A DNA stretch of 14,896 bases from Thiobacillus sp. (GTDB lineage: Bacteria > Pseudomonadota > Gammaproteobacteria > Burkholderiales > Thiobacillaceae): the NCBI GenBank assembly GCA_020217265.1, contig JAIWOS010000099.1, forward strand, positions 1 to 14,896, read 5' to 3'. Of the stretch, positions 6,160 to 12,780 are shown piece by piece. A program made the translations under genes and the position numbers. The first letter of the stretch is position 1; every line of letters begins with the position of its first letter. The notes under the pieces are model-generated. The model made no database searches. It was given only the letters and a program-made list of their open reading frames with translations, and was not told where the DNA came from.

Positions 6160-7614
6160 ATGACTGCCCTGGGAGTTTTCGATAGCGCCAACCTGAACGG
6201 CGGGCAGAAACTGGCGATGAAATATTTCGCCGTTTCGCTCGCGCTGTTCGGCGCGCAAGTCCTGTTCGGCGTGCTCGCCGGACTGCAATACCTGTTCCCC
6301 GATTTTCTCTACGGCGTGATCGATTTCTCGGTCAACCGCACGCTGCATGTCAACGCGCTGGTGGTGTGGCTGCTCTACGGCTTCATCGGCGGCACCTACT
6401 GGATGCTCGAAGACGAGGCCGACCACAAGGTGGTCGGGCTGGGGCTGGGCAACCTGATCTTCTGGGTGCTCACGCTGGCCGTGGTGGTGGTGGTGCTGGT
6501 GTATCTGCTGGTGCAGGTGGGGCCGGCCGAGATGAAGTCGATCTGGCTCATCAACGAGGGCCGCGAGTACATCGAGGCGCCGCGCTGGGCCGACATCGGC
6601 ATCGTCGTCGCCGTGCTGGTGTTCTTCTTCAACGTCGTCGCCACCTTTGCCAAGGGCCGCTACACCGGCATCGGCGGCGTGCTGGTGATGGACCTGCTGG
6701 CGCTGGCCGGGCTGTATCTCGCCGGCATGTTCTACACGCCCAACGTGTCGGTCGACCAGTTCTGGTGGTGGTGGGTGATCCACCTGTGGGTCGAGGCGAC
6801 CTGGGAAGTGCTGGTCGGCTGCATCATGGCCTACATGCTGATCGTCACCCTCGGCGTGCGCCGCCGGATCGTCGAGACCTGGCTCTACATCGAGGTGGCG
6901 CTGATGTTCGGCTCCGGCATCCTCGGCCTCGGCCACCACTACTTCTGGATCGGGACGCCGCAATACTGGCTCACCATCGGCGGCTTCTTCTCCGCGCTGG
7001 AGCCGGTGCCGCTGGTAGCGATGGTGGTGCACGCGGTGTTCGATTCCGGCGTGCATCGCCTGAAGAACAGCAACCACCCGGCGCTGGCCTGGACCATCGC
7101 GCAGGCCGCGGGCAACTTCTTCGGCGCCGGCGTGTGGGGCTTCATGCATACCCTGCCGCAGATCAACCTCTACACCCACGGCACCCAGTGGTCCGCCTCG
7201 CACGGCCACCTCGCCTTCTTCGGCGCGTATTCCACCGCGGTCATCGCCTTCTTCTACCTGGCGGCGCAGAAGTCGCGCGGCAACGTGTGGATGAGCGGCA
7301 ACCTCGCCGGCGGCTGGAAGTGGAAATGGTCGATGGCCTTCCTGTGGATGGGCATGATCGGCATGACCATGGCGCTGCTGATCGCCGGCTACGAACAGTC
7401 GCAGATCGAGCGCGCCATCGAGGGCTCGTCCTGGGTCGGCTACTTCACCGCGCAGGCGCACCCCTGGTTCGTGCAGGCGATGAAGTGGCGGCAGATTTCC
7501 GGCTACCTCTTCAGTCTCGGCTACGTGCTGCTGGTGTGGGATCTGTTCACCATCGGCAAGCGCGAAACCCGGCCCATCGCCGAGCTTCATGCCCCGAGCG
7601 CGCAGCCGGCCTGA
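6160..7614 (+). CDS. norB: Nitric oxide reductase catalytic subunit B (cNor)
   Basis: A 484-aa, 12-helix heme-copper oxidase superfamily protein that reduces NO to N2O at a heme b3/non-heme FeB centre. Metal ligands are all visible: His63 (in RTLHVNAL) and His350 for low-spin heme b, His348 (SHGH, 347-350) for heme b3, and His208, His259 and His260 (GLGHHYFW) for FeB. Catalytic glutamates are at 212 and 216 (WVEATWEV) and 281 (SALEPVPL). The segment between helices 3 and 4 has the short periplasmic loop of cytochrome c-dependent NorB, not the long N-terminal extension of quinol-type qNor. The Shine-Dalgarno GAGGAGA (6148-6154) overlaps the norC stop codon. Two hairpins follow; norQ and norD do not. 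Confidence 0.97.
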   Translation: MTALGVFDSANLNGGQKLAMKYFAVSLALFGAQVLFGVLAGLQYLFPDFLYGVIDFSVNRTLHVNALVVWLLYGFIGGTYWMLEDEADHKVVGLGLGNLIFWVLTLAVVVVVLVYLLVQVGPAEMKSIWLINEGREYIEAPRWADIGIVVAVLVFFFNVVATFAKGRYTGIGGVLVMDLLALAGLYLAGMFYTPNVSVDQFWWWWVIHLWVEATWEVLVGCIMAYMLIVTLGVRRRIVETWLYIEVALMFGSGILGLGHHYFWIGTPQYWLTIGGFFSALEPVPLVAMVVHAVFDSGVHRLKNSNHPALAWTIAQAAGNFFGAGVWGFMHTLPQINLYTHGTQWSASHGHLAFFGAYSTAVIAFFYLAAQKSRGNVWMSGNLAGGWKWKWSMAFLWMGMIGMTMALLIAGYEQSQIERAIEGSSWVGYFTAQAHPWFVQAMKWRQISGYLFSLGYVLLVWDLFTIGKRETRPIAELHAPSAQPA

Positions 7615-7620
7615 CCCTCT

Positions 7621-7652
7621 GTCCCGTGCCTGGTCTCCCCTGACCACGGGAC
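7621..7652 (+). terminator. First hairpin downstream of norB
   Basis: GTCCCGTG (7621-7628) pairs perfectly with CACGGGAC (7645-7652), and an inner GGTC/GACC (7632-7635 with 7642-7645) can pair as an alternative. It begins 6 nt after the norB stop and has no T-run of its own. It may protect the 3' end of the norCB mRNA or strengthen the terminator that follows. Confidence 0.5.
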
Positions 7653-7655
7653 CCT

Positions 7656-7684
7656 TCCGCCGCCTTCGCGCGGCGGATTTTTTT
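7656..7684 (+). terminator. Rho-independent terminator of the norCB unit
   Basis: TCCGCCGC (7656-7663) pairs with GCGGCGGA (7670-7677) around a CTTCGC loop, giving an 8-bp, GC-rich stem followed directly by seven T residues (7678-7684). This is a textbook intrinsic terminator. It separates norCB from the next promoter, 38 nt further on. Confidence 0.9.
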
Positions 7685-7721
7685 CGTCCCGGAAGGCAGG
7701 GCGGTCGACACGGCCGCGTGC

Positions 7722-7763
7722 TTGACCCATATCAAGGTCAGTCCGCGCATGCGCGCGCACAAT
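7722..7763 (+). promoter_or_regulatory. FNR/Dnr-type promoter of the small peptide-nnrS unit
   Basis: TTGAC-CCAT-ATCAA (7722-7735) has the same half-sites as the box at 5089. Centring it at -41.5 predicts a start at 7770 and a -10 at 7758-7763, where CACAAT (4 of 6 matches) is found, so the class II geometry is repeated exactly. The spacer holds a run of alternating purine-pyrimidine, GCGCATGCGCGCGCACA (7745-7761). A GAGGAGA ribosome binding site (7780-7786) follows, 5 nt before the ATG at 7792. Confidence 0.78.
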
Positions 7764-7791
7764 GTTTCCATCCGCCATCGAGGAGAACCCC

Positions 7792-7902
7792 ATGAGCCTG
7801 CAAACCCTGTTCCAGAAAAGCGAAAACACCGCGGTCGCCGCCATCGTCATCGTATTCATCGTGGTGCACTTCGGTCTGCTGTATCTCTTTACCCACGTCT
7901 GA
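7792..7902 (+). CDS. 36-aa single-helix membrane peptide upstream of nnrS
   Basis: A 36-codon reading frame with ATG, a strong GAGGAGA Shine-Dalgarno 5 nt upstream, and an FNR-type promoter of its own. The peptide starts MSLQTLFQKSENT, followed by one hydrophobic helix (about 14-34: AVAAIVIVFIVVHFGLLYLF) containing a histidine at position 27, and ends THV. The polar N-terminus with net charge near neutral gives no clear topology. Its stop is 3 nt before the GTG of nnrS, and nnrS lacks a good ribosome binding site, so translation of nnrS probably depends on it. I do not recognise a family. It may be a small subunit or partner of NnrS, a regulator of it, or mainly a translational leader. Confidence 0.72.
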   Translation: MSLQTLFQKSENTAVAAIVIVFIVVHFGLLYLFTHV

Positions 7903-7905
7903 GCC

Positions 7906-9096
7906 GTGGCGCTGTACAGCATTGACCAGCCCGTGAGGGCGACGCCGCTGGGGTGGGCGCCGTTCGGCCTCGGCTTCCGCCCGTTCTTCCATGGCGCCGG
8001 CGCATTTGCCGTGCTGCTGATGGCCCTGTGGCTGGCGACGCTGGGCGGGTTCTACGCGCCGCCGACCGCCGACGCGACGCTCTGGCACGCGCACGAAATG
8101 CTGTTCGGTTTCGCCGGCGCGGTGATCGCCGGCTTCCTGCTCACCGCCGTGCAGAACTGGACCGGCGTCCCGATGACGCGCGGCCTGCCGCTCGCAGTGC
8201 TGTTCGGCGTGTGGCTCGCCGCCCGTGTGGCCTTCCTGCTGCCCGGGGCGCAGCCATTGCTCGTCGCAGGCATCGACCTCGCCTTCCTTCCCATCGTCGG
8301 CGTGCTCGTCATGCGGCCCATCGTCAAGGTCGGCCAGCAGCGCAACGCGCCGTTTCCGCTCATGCTGCTGGGGCTGACCGTCGCCAACGCGCTCACGCAT
8401 GCCGAGTTCGCGGGCCTGGCGCAGCACACCGCGCACGCCGGGCTGGTGCTGGGGCTCATGCTCGTGGTGCTGATGATGGTGGCGATGGGCGGGCGGGTGA
8501 TCCCCTATTTCACCGACAACCGCGTGCAGGGTCGCGCACGCCGCTGGACGGTGGTCGAATGGCTGGCGCCGCTCTCGGTCCTGGCGGTGGGCGCCGTCTG
8601 GCTGACCATGCAGGAAGGCGCGGTGCTGGCCACGGCCGCGGCCGTGGCCGCGCTCGCCAACGGCGTGCGCCTCGCCGGCTGGCAGAACCGCCGCCTGTGG
8701 ACGGTGCCGCTGTTGTGGGTGCTGCACCTGGGCTACGGCTGGATCGTGGCGGGCTTCGCGCTGCTCGCCCTGTCCGCGCTCGCCGTGCTGCCGCAGTCGC
8801 TCGCCGTGCACGCCTTCACCGTCGGTGCCATGGGCGGGCTCATCCTCGGCATGATGGCGCGCGTCTCGCTCGGCCATACCGGCCGCCGGCTGGAAGCCTC
8901 AGCCGTCATGGCCTGGGCCTTTGCGACACTCAACCTCGCCGCGCTCGTGCGCGTGGGCCTGCCGCTCGCAGCCCCCGCTGCCGCGCCGCTGGCGTGGCAG
9001 CTCTCGGGCGGTCTGTGGGTCGTGGCCTATCTCGTCTTCGCCGTCGTCTACACGCCGGTGCTGCTGCGCGCGCGGGTGGACGGCAAGCCGGGCTGA
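7906..9096 (+). CDS. nnrS: NnrS-family heme/copper membrane protein involved in NO response
   Basis: A 396-aa polytopic membrane protein with about twelve hydrophobic segments. NnrS hallmarks are visible: GLGFRPFF near the N-terminus (21-28), LWHAHEMLFGFAGAVIAGFL (59-78) with His61 and His63, a central GGRVIPYFTDN (195-205), and MMARVSLGHTGR in the C-terminal third. NnrS proteins bind heme and copper and help cells cope with NO and nitrosative stress during denitrification; the reaction is not defined. The start is a GTG with no clear Shine-Dalgarno, 3 nt after the 36-aa peptide stop; translational coupling is inferred. Its stop is only 9 nt from the convergent nirN stop. A 22-bp perfect palindrome lies within the Ala-rich coding stretch at 8628-8649. 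Confidence 0.92.
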   Translation: MALYSIDQPVRATPLGWAPFGLGFRPFFHGAGAFAVLLMALWLATLGGFYAPPTADATLWHAHEMLFGFAGAVIAGFLLTAVQNWTGVPMTRGLPLAVLFGVWLAARVAFLLPGAQPLLVAGIDLAFLPIVGVLVMRPIVKVGQQRNAPFPLMLLGLTVANALTHAEFAGLAQHTAHAGLVLGLMLVVLMMVAMGGRVIPYFTDNRVQGRARRWTVVEWLAPLSVLAVGAVWLTMQEGAVLATAAAVAALANGVRLAGWQNRRLWTVPLLWVLHLGYGWIVAGFALLALSALAVLPQSLAVHAFTVGAMGGLILGMMARVSLGHTGRRLEASAVMAWAFATLNLAALVRVGLPLAAPAAAPLAWQLSGGLWVVAYLVFAVVYTPVLLRARVDGKPG

Positions 9097-9109
9097 GCCT
9101 GCCGCTCAG
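9093..9109. terminator. Small hairpin spanning the convergent nnrS and nirN stop codons
   Basis: CTGAGC (9093-9098) and GCTCAG (9104-9109) form a perfect 6-bp inverted repeat with a 5-nt loop that contains both stop codons. There is no T-tract on either side, so any termination would be weak. With only 9 nt between the two convergent genes there is no room for another terminator. Confidence 0.3.
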
Positions 9110-10665
9110 TGGCTCGTCCCCGTCGACAGCCGCGTCTTGTTCCACACGTTGTACTTGCCGACCGGGCGCTTCATCGGCAGGCGCTTGACCTCTTTCAGCG
9201 TGGCCGCGTCGTAGACGATGAGCGCGCCGTCCTGCTCCCACAGCGACACCAGCGCGTACTTGCCGGTGCGGTCGAATTCGACATGGGTGGCGGTCTTGCC
9301 GGGTTCGGGCTTGAGGGTGGCGACGATCTCCAGCGTGCGCTTGTCGATCACGTGCATGAGGTCGCGGTTCTTGCCGAAGAATACGTCGGCCCAGGCGTAG
9401 GGCGTGTTTTCGTGGCTGCGCAGGAAGAAGCCGGGGCCGGCGGTGGGGATGACCTTGATCGTCTTCCACGTCTGCATGTCGATGATCTGGATGTGGCCGT
9501 CCTTGAGGTTGGGCGATGCCATCACCGGATGCGTCGCGCCGTTCGCGTCGGTCCAGTCCCAGGTGATGCCGGAACCGAGATGCGGCATGCCGGGCAGGTC
9601 GAGGTCGGCGATCTTGCGGCCGGCGCCCAGGTGGATGACCTCGCCCCGCGGCAGGTCGCGCGAGGCGCCGATCAGGTAGGTGTAGCTCGGGTCGAAGAAG
9701 AAATCGTCGAGGATGTGGTCGGCCTCGATGCGGCGCACCGGCAGCGGGCCGGGCGCGGCGATGGCTTCCTGATACTGGTGGTCGTGCACCAGGCCGGCGT
9801 AGACCGGGCGGCCGTCGTAGGGGATTTCCCACACTTCTGGAATGTCCTTCAGCGCCGCGACGAAGCTCGCGCGCGGACGCGCGTCGTAGACGGCGGAGAC
9901 GCGCGACGACTTGCCATTGGCGCCGACCACCGGGATCACCTTGATGAGCGACAGGTTCTTGCCCGACAGCGCGACGAGCGTGTGCGGCAGATAGTTGGCA
10001 ACCATCACGGTTTTCCCGTCCGACGACACCGCGACGTTGCGCGTGTTGATGCCGGCGCGCACCTCGGCCACCACCGCCAGGTTCCACAGGTCGTACTTGG
10101 TGATCCAGCCGTCGCGCGATGCCCAGTAGACGTAGCGGCCGTCGGGCGTGAACTTGGGGCCGCCGTGCAGCGCGTAGCGCGTGGCGAAGCGGTGGAAGGG
10201 CGTCATGGTGTCGCCGTCGAGCACGCTGATGTGGTGGTCGCCGTGCTCGACCACCAGGGTGACGTTGGCGGGGTCGGCCGCGAACACCGGCTTGGCCGGC
10301 AGGTCGATAGCTTCCGCGTTGACGATGCGCGAGGCGCGGATGTCGTCGGCCTCCCACGTGGGCGGAATGCTGTTCGGCGTGTAGAGCCAGGCGGCGAGCG
10401 TCTGGATTTCCTCGGGCGTGAGGGTGGCGCCGAACGCGGGCATCTGGGTGGCGGGCAGACCTTCGGCGATGATCCTTGCGGCTTCGGGTTTCTTCAGCCG
10501 CTCCAGCGATTCGGGCAGCAGCGTCGGCCCCATGCCGCCCAGCCGGTTGGGCGCGTGGCACGACAGGCAATGGGTGTCGTAGAGCTGCGCGGGGTCGGGC
10601 GCGGCCTGCGCCGCGGAGCAGGCGAGCGCCAGTGCGCAGGCAAGAGCGAGTCGATGCGGTTTCAT
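9106..10665 (-). CDS. nirN: NirN, c-type cytochrome / dihydro-heme d1 dehydrogenase
   Basis: A 519-aa periplasmic protein resembling cytochrome cd1 nitrite reductase in layout. It has a signal peptide (about 1-21, ending AAQA), a cytochrome c domain with C33-L-S-C-H37 and the NirN-like NRLGGMGPTLLPESL, Met75 (TQMPAFG) as probable sixth ligand, then an eight-bladed propeller (about 130-519) that binds d1 heme. Candidate d1-site histidines are 317 (EADHILDD), 362 (MPHLGSG) and 418 (RSHENTPYAW). NirN performs the last step of heme d1 synthesis, introducing the acrylate double bond. It is called NirN and not NirS because of the RLGGMGP and RSHENTPYAW segments and its place at the end of the biosynthetic operon. 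Its ATG overlaps the nirJ stop (ATGA). Confidence 0.88.
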   Translation of the reverse strand: MKPHRLALACALALACSAAQAAPDPAQLYDTHCLSCHAPNRLGGMGPTLLPESLERLKKPEAARIIAEGLPATQMPAFGATLTPEEIQTLAAWLYTPNSIPPTWEADDIRASRIVNAEAIDLPAKPVFAADPANVTLVVEHGDHHISVLDGDTMTPFHRFATRYALHGGPKFTPDGRYVYWASRDGWITKYDLWNLAVVAEVRAGINTRNVAVSSDGKTVMVANYLPHTLVALSGKNLSLIKVIPVVGANGKSSRVSAVYDARPRASFVAALKDIPEVWEIPYDGRPVYAGLVHDHQYQEAIAAPGPLPVRRIEADHILDDFFFDPSYTYLIGASRDLPRGEVIHLGAGRKIADLDLPGMPHLGSGITWDWTDANGATHPVMASPNLKDGHIQIIDMQTWKTIKVIPTAGPGFFLRSHENTPYAWADVFFGKNRDLMHVIDKRTLEIVATLKPEPGKTATHVEFDRTGKYALVSLWEQDGALIVYDAATLKEVKRLPMKRPVGKYNVWNKTRLSTGTSH

Positions 10666-11825
10666 GCGGGTTCCAGCGCGGCGGGGACGAGGCCGATTTC
10701 GGCGTCGTCGAGATAGCAGCCCGGGTCTTCGGCCCAGAAGTCGCCGGTGGTCTGCCAGGCACGCACGCGCGTGTTGCCGTTGCAGATCGCCCGGTGCGCG
10801 CAGGCGGCGCAGCGGCCGCCCACCGGGCGCGGCGACTGCTTGAGGCCCGCCATCAGCGGGTCGGACACGTCGGCCCAGATGTCGCCGAAGCGGCGTGCGC
10901 GCACGTTGCCGAGCGGGTAGTTCCACCACATGGTGTCGGGGTGCACGTCGCCGAGATTGTCGATGTTGGCGATGTTCACGCCCGAAGCGTTGCCGCCCCA
11001 GCGCTCCAGGCGAGCGCGGATGGGCCCGACCCGCTCCGGGAAACGCCGTGCCACCCAGTGCAGCAGGTAGACGCCGTCGGCGTCGTTGTTGCCGGTGACG
11101 AACTCGCGCGCGCGGCCGTTCCGCGCGGCGTCCCACGCGCGCTCGAACAGCCGGTCCATCGCCGCGCGGGTGGTGACGAAGTGCGCGTCGCCTTGCCTGT
11201 TGCGGTTGCCGCGTCCTGCGTAATTCAGATGCGAGAGATAGAACTTGTCGATGCCTTCGGTTTCCATCAGGTCGAGCAGTGCCGGGAAGTCGTGCGCGTT
11301 TTCCTGCGCCAGCGTGAAGCGCATGCCGACCCTGGCGCCGGCGGCCTTGCATAGCCGGATGCCGGCGAGCGCCGCGTCGAAGGCGCCGGCCTTGCGGCGG
11401 AAGATGTCGTGCGTGGCGCGCAAGCCGTCGAGGCTGATGCCGACGTAGTCGAAGCCGGTGTCGGCGATGGCGTCGATGTTCGCCGCGTTCACCAGCGTGC
11501 CGTTGGACGAAAGGCCGACGTAAAAGCCCAGGGCCTTGGCGCGCCGCGCGATGGTGAAAATGTCCGGCCGCAGCAGCGGCTCGCCGCCGGACAGGATCAC
11601 CACCGGCACGCGCGCGGCCTTGAGGTCGTCGAGCGTGCGCAAGGCCTCGTCGGTGGACAGTTCGCCGGCAAAGTCCTTGTCGGCGGAAATCGAATAGCAG
11701 TGCTTGCAGGTGAGGTTGCAGCGGCGCACCAGGTTCCAGATCACCACCGGGCCCGGCGGGTTGCGCCGGGGGCCGGGCGGCGTGGGGTGGACGAGTTCCT
11801 GCATGAACTGGCTGACGCGAAACAT
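10662..11825 (-). CDS. nirJ: NirJ, radical SAM enzyme of heme d1 biosynthesis
   Basis: A 387-aa radical SAM protein. The SAM [4Fe-4S] motif is C36-NLT-C40-KH-C43, followed by the GGEPLLRPD segment (about 80-88) typical of this superfamily. A C-terminal SPASM-like set of cysteines (339, 342, 348, 370; CAACAHRAIC then DPGC) suggests a second cluster. NirJ removes the propionate chains of didecarboxysiroheme and installs the keto groups on the way to heme d1. The frame extends about 88 codons further upstream inside nirH. The start at 11825 was chosen because MFRVSQFMQELVHPTPPGP is the known NirJ-type N-terminus and a GGAG (plus-strand 11833-11836) lies 7 nt before it. It begins 2 nt after nirH. 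Confidence 0.94.
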   Translation of the reverse strand: MFRVSQFMQELVHPTPPGPRRNPPGPVVIWNLVRRCNLTCKHCYSISADKDFAGELSTDEALRTLDDLKAARVPVVILSGGEPLLRPDIFTIARRAKALGFYVGLSSNGTLVNAANIDAIADTGFDYVGISLDGLRATHDIFRRKAGAFDAALAGIRLCKAAGARVGMRFTLAQENAHDFPALLDLMETEGIDKFYLSHLNYAGRGNRNRQGDAHFVTTRAAMDRLFERAWDAARNGRAREFVTGNNDADGVYLLHWVARRFPERVGPIRARLERWGGNASGVNIANIDNLGDVHPDTMWWNYPLGNVRARRFGDIWADVSDPLMAGLKQSPRPVGGRCAACAHRAICNGNTRVRAWQTTGDFWAEDPGCYLDDAEIGLVPAALEPA

Positions 11826-11827
11826 GA

Positions 11828-12328
11828 TCAGTCTCCGATTCTGAGTCCGGTTTTTTTCAGGATGCGGCTGCTGTAGAGCACGTCGTGCGCGCGGCAGGCC
11901 GGCCCCAGCACGCGGGCGATGCGGTCGAGATGGACGGCCACTTCGTCGCGCGACTTGCCGTGCACCATGGCAAACAGGTTGTAGGGCCACACGTCGCCGG
12001 CGCGCGGGCGGCGGTAGCAGTGGCTGACGAAGGGCAGCGCGCCGACCGCTGCGCCGAGCGCGTCCACCTGCGCATCGTCCACGTCCCACACCGACATGCC
12101 GTTGGCGGTGTAGCCCAGCGCATAGTGATTGGGCACGGCGCCGATGCGGCGGACGATGCCGGCGTCGAGCAGCGCCGCCAGGCGCTGCATGACTTCGTTG
12201 GCCGCAAGGCCGAGCTGCGCGCCGAGCGCATGGTAGGGCTGCGGCACGAGCGGCAGGCCCGCCTGCGTGGCGCGGATCAGCGCCCGGTCGGTGGCGTCGG
12301 GCAGGGGGAATTCGCGCGCGCGGTTCAT
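11828..12328 (-). CDS. nirH: NirH, Lrp/AsnC-like siroheme decarboxylase subunit
   Basis: A 166-aa protein with an N-terminal winged-helix-like AsnC/Lrp fold (about 10-65) and a C-terminal ferredoxin-like half. It carries CYRRP (104-108) and WPYNLFAMVHGK (114-125), shared with the second half of the NirDL fusion, and ends LYSSRILKKTGLRIGD, characteristic of NirH. NirD, L, G and H together decarboxylate siroheme to 12,18-didecarboxysiroheme; despite the regulator-like fold, they are enzymes. Its ATG overlaps the nirG stop by four bases (ATGA), implying coupled translation and probably stoichiometric production with NirG. Confidence 0.9.
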   Translation of the reverse strand: MNRAREFPLPDATDRALIRATQAGLPLVPQPYHALGAQLGLAANEVMQRLAALLDAGIVRRIGAVPNHYALGYTANGMSVWDVDDAQVDALGAAVGALPFVSHCYRRPRAGDVWPYNLFAMVHGKSRDEVAVHLDRIARVLGPACRAHDVLYSSRILKKTGLRIGD

Positions 12329-12780
12329 GCGGTGAGCCTCAGTTCGACGAAGAACTCGCGTTCCTTGGGAAAGCGGTACACCGGCTGTCCGGTGGCGGCC
12401 TCGATGCGGCGGAACGCGGCTTCGACCTTGTCGGGCGTATCGGCGGCGCCGACGAACCACAGGTTCAGCGCATGTTCGCGCCGGTAGTTGTGGGCGATTT
12501 CCGGCTGTGCGTTGACGATGTCCGCCACGCGCTCGAAATCGGCGTCGGGCACGCGCATCGCCGCCAGCACGTTGGCGCCGCCCATCCGGTCGGCGTTGTA
12601 CAGCGGGCCGAAGCGCGTCAGCACGCGGGTTTCCAGCAGGCGCTCCAGACGGCGGATCAGCTCGGCCTCGCCGATGCCAAGCGCGGCGGCCACCGCGGCG
12701 TAGGGCGAATCGCACAGCGGAAAGCCGCCGTGCAGGGCGTTGATGATGGCGCGGTCGAGCGCGTCGAGCGGAGTGTCCAT
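12325..12780 (-). CDS. nirG: NirG, Lrp/AsnC-like siroheme decarboxylase subunit
   Basis: A 151-aa AsnC/Lrp-fold protein. The N-terminal helix-turn-helix-like region (about 5-60) ends TRFGPLYNADRMGG. The C-terminal half contains HNYRREH (97-103) followed by ALNLWFVG, the motif set of the NirD/NirG (AhbA-like) subunits, in which the histidines are implicated in siroheme decarboxylation. It pairs with NirH, which has the complementary CYRRP/WPY motifs. Its ATG shares one base with the nirDL stop (TGATG). The exact NirG label follows from gene order (F-DL-G-H-J) as much as from sequence, since NirD and NirG are close paralogs. Confidence 0.88.
   Translation of the reverse strand: MDTPLDALDRAIINALHGGFPLCDSPYAAVAAALGIGEAELIRRLERLLETRVLTRFGPLYNADRMGGANVLAAMRVPDADFERVADIVNAQPEIAHNYRREHALNLWFVGAADTPDKVEAAFRRIEAATGQPVYRFPKEREFFVELRLTA

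Noticed and set aside
4341..6191. 616-codon open frame on the minus strand across the lipoprotein, the 114-aa gene and norC
   Set aside because: It lies antisense to three well-supported genes, its composition is Arg/His/Gly-rich as expected from GC-rich codon shadows, and no family motif is visible.
6481..6525. GTGGTGGTG-type simple repeat and TGGTGGTGGTGGG at 6764-6776
   Set aside because: These encode Val-rich and Trp-rich helix segments of NorB and are not a separate repeat element.
6091..7647. 518-codon minus-strand open frame opposite norB
   Set aside because: His/Asp/Gln-rich antisense shadow of the many hydrophobic codons of norB.
8628..8649. 22-bp perfect palindrome inside nnrS
   Set aside because: It encodes Ala-rich sequence in frame (GCC/GCG-type codons), so it is explained by codon use; no paired site or promoter is nearby.
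9106..10665. Cytochrome cd1 nitrite reductase NirS
   Set aside because: The domain layout is the same, but the RLGGMGP segment near the heme c motif, the RSHENTPYAW segment and the position after nirJ fit NirN better.
9109..10716. 535-codon plus-strand open frame opposite nirN
   Set aside because: Shadow of the nirN coding strand in GC-rich DNA; low-complexity Arg/Val/Gly/Asp composition and no recognisable motif.
11826..12089. 88-codon N-terminal extension of nirJ
   Set aside because: It overlaps nirH in another frame, and the family start MFRVSQFMQ at 11825 has its own ribosome binding site.
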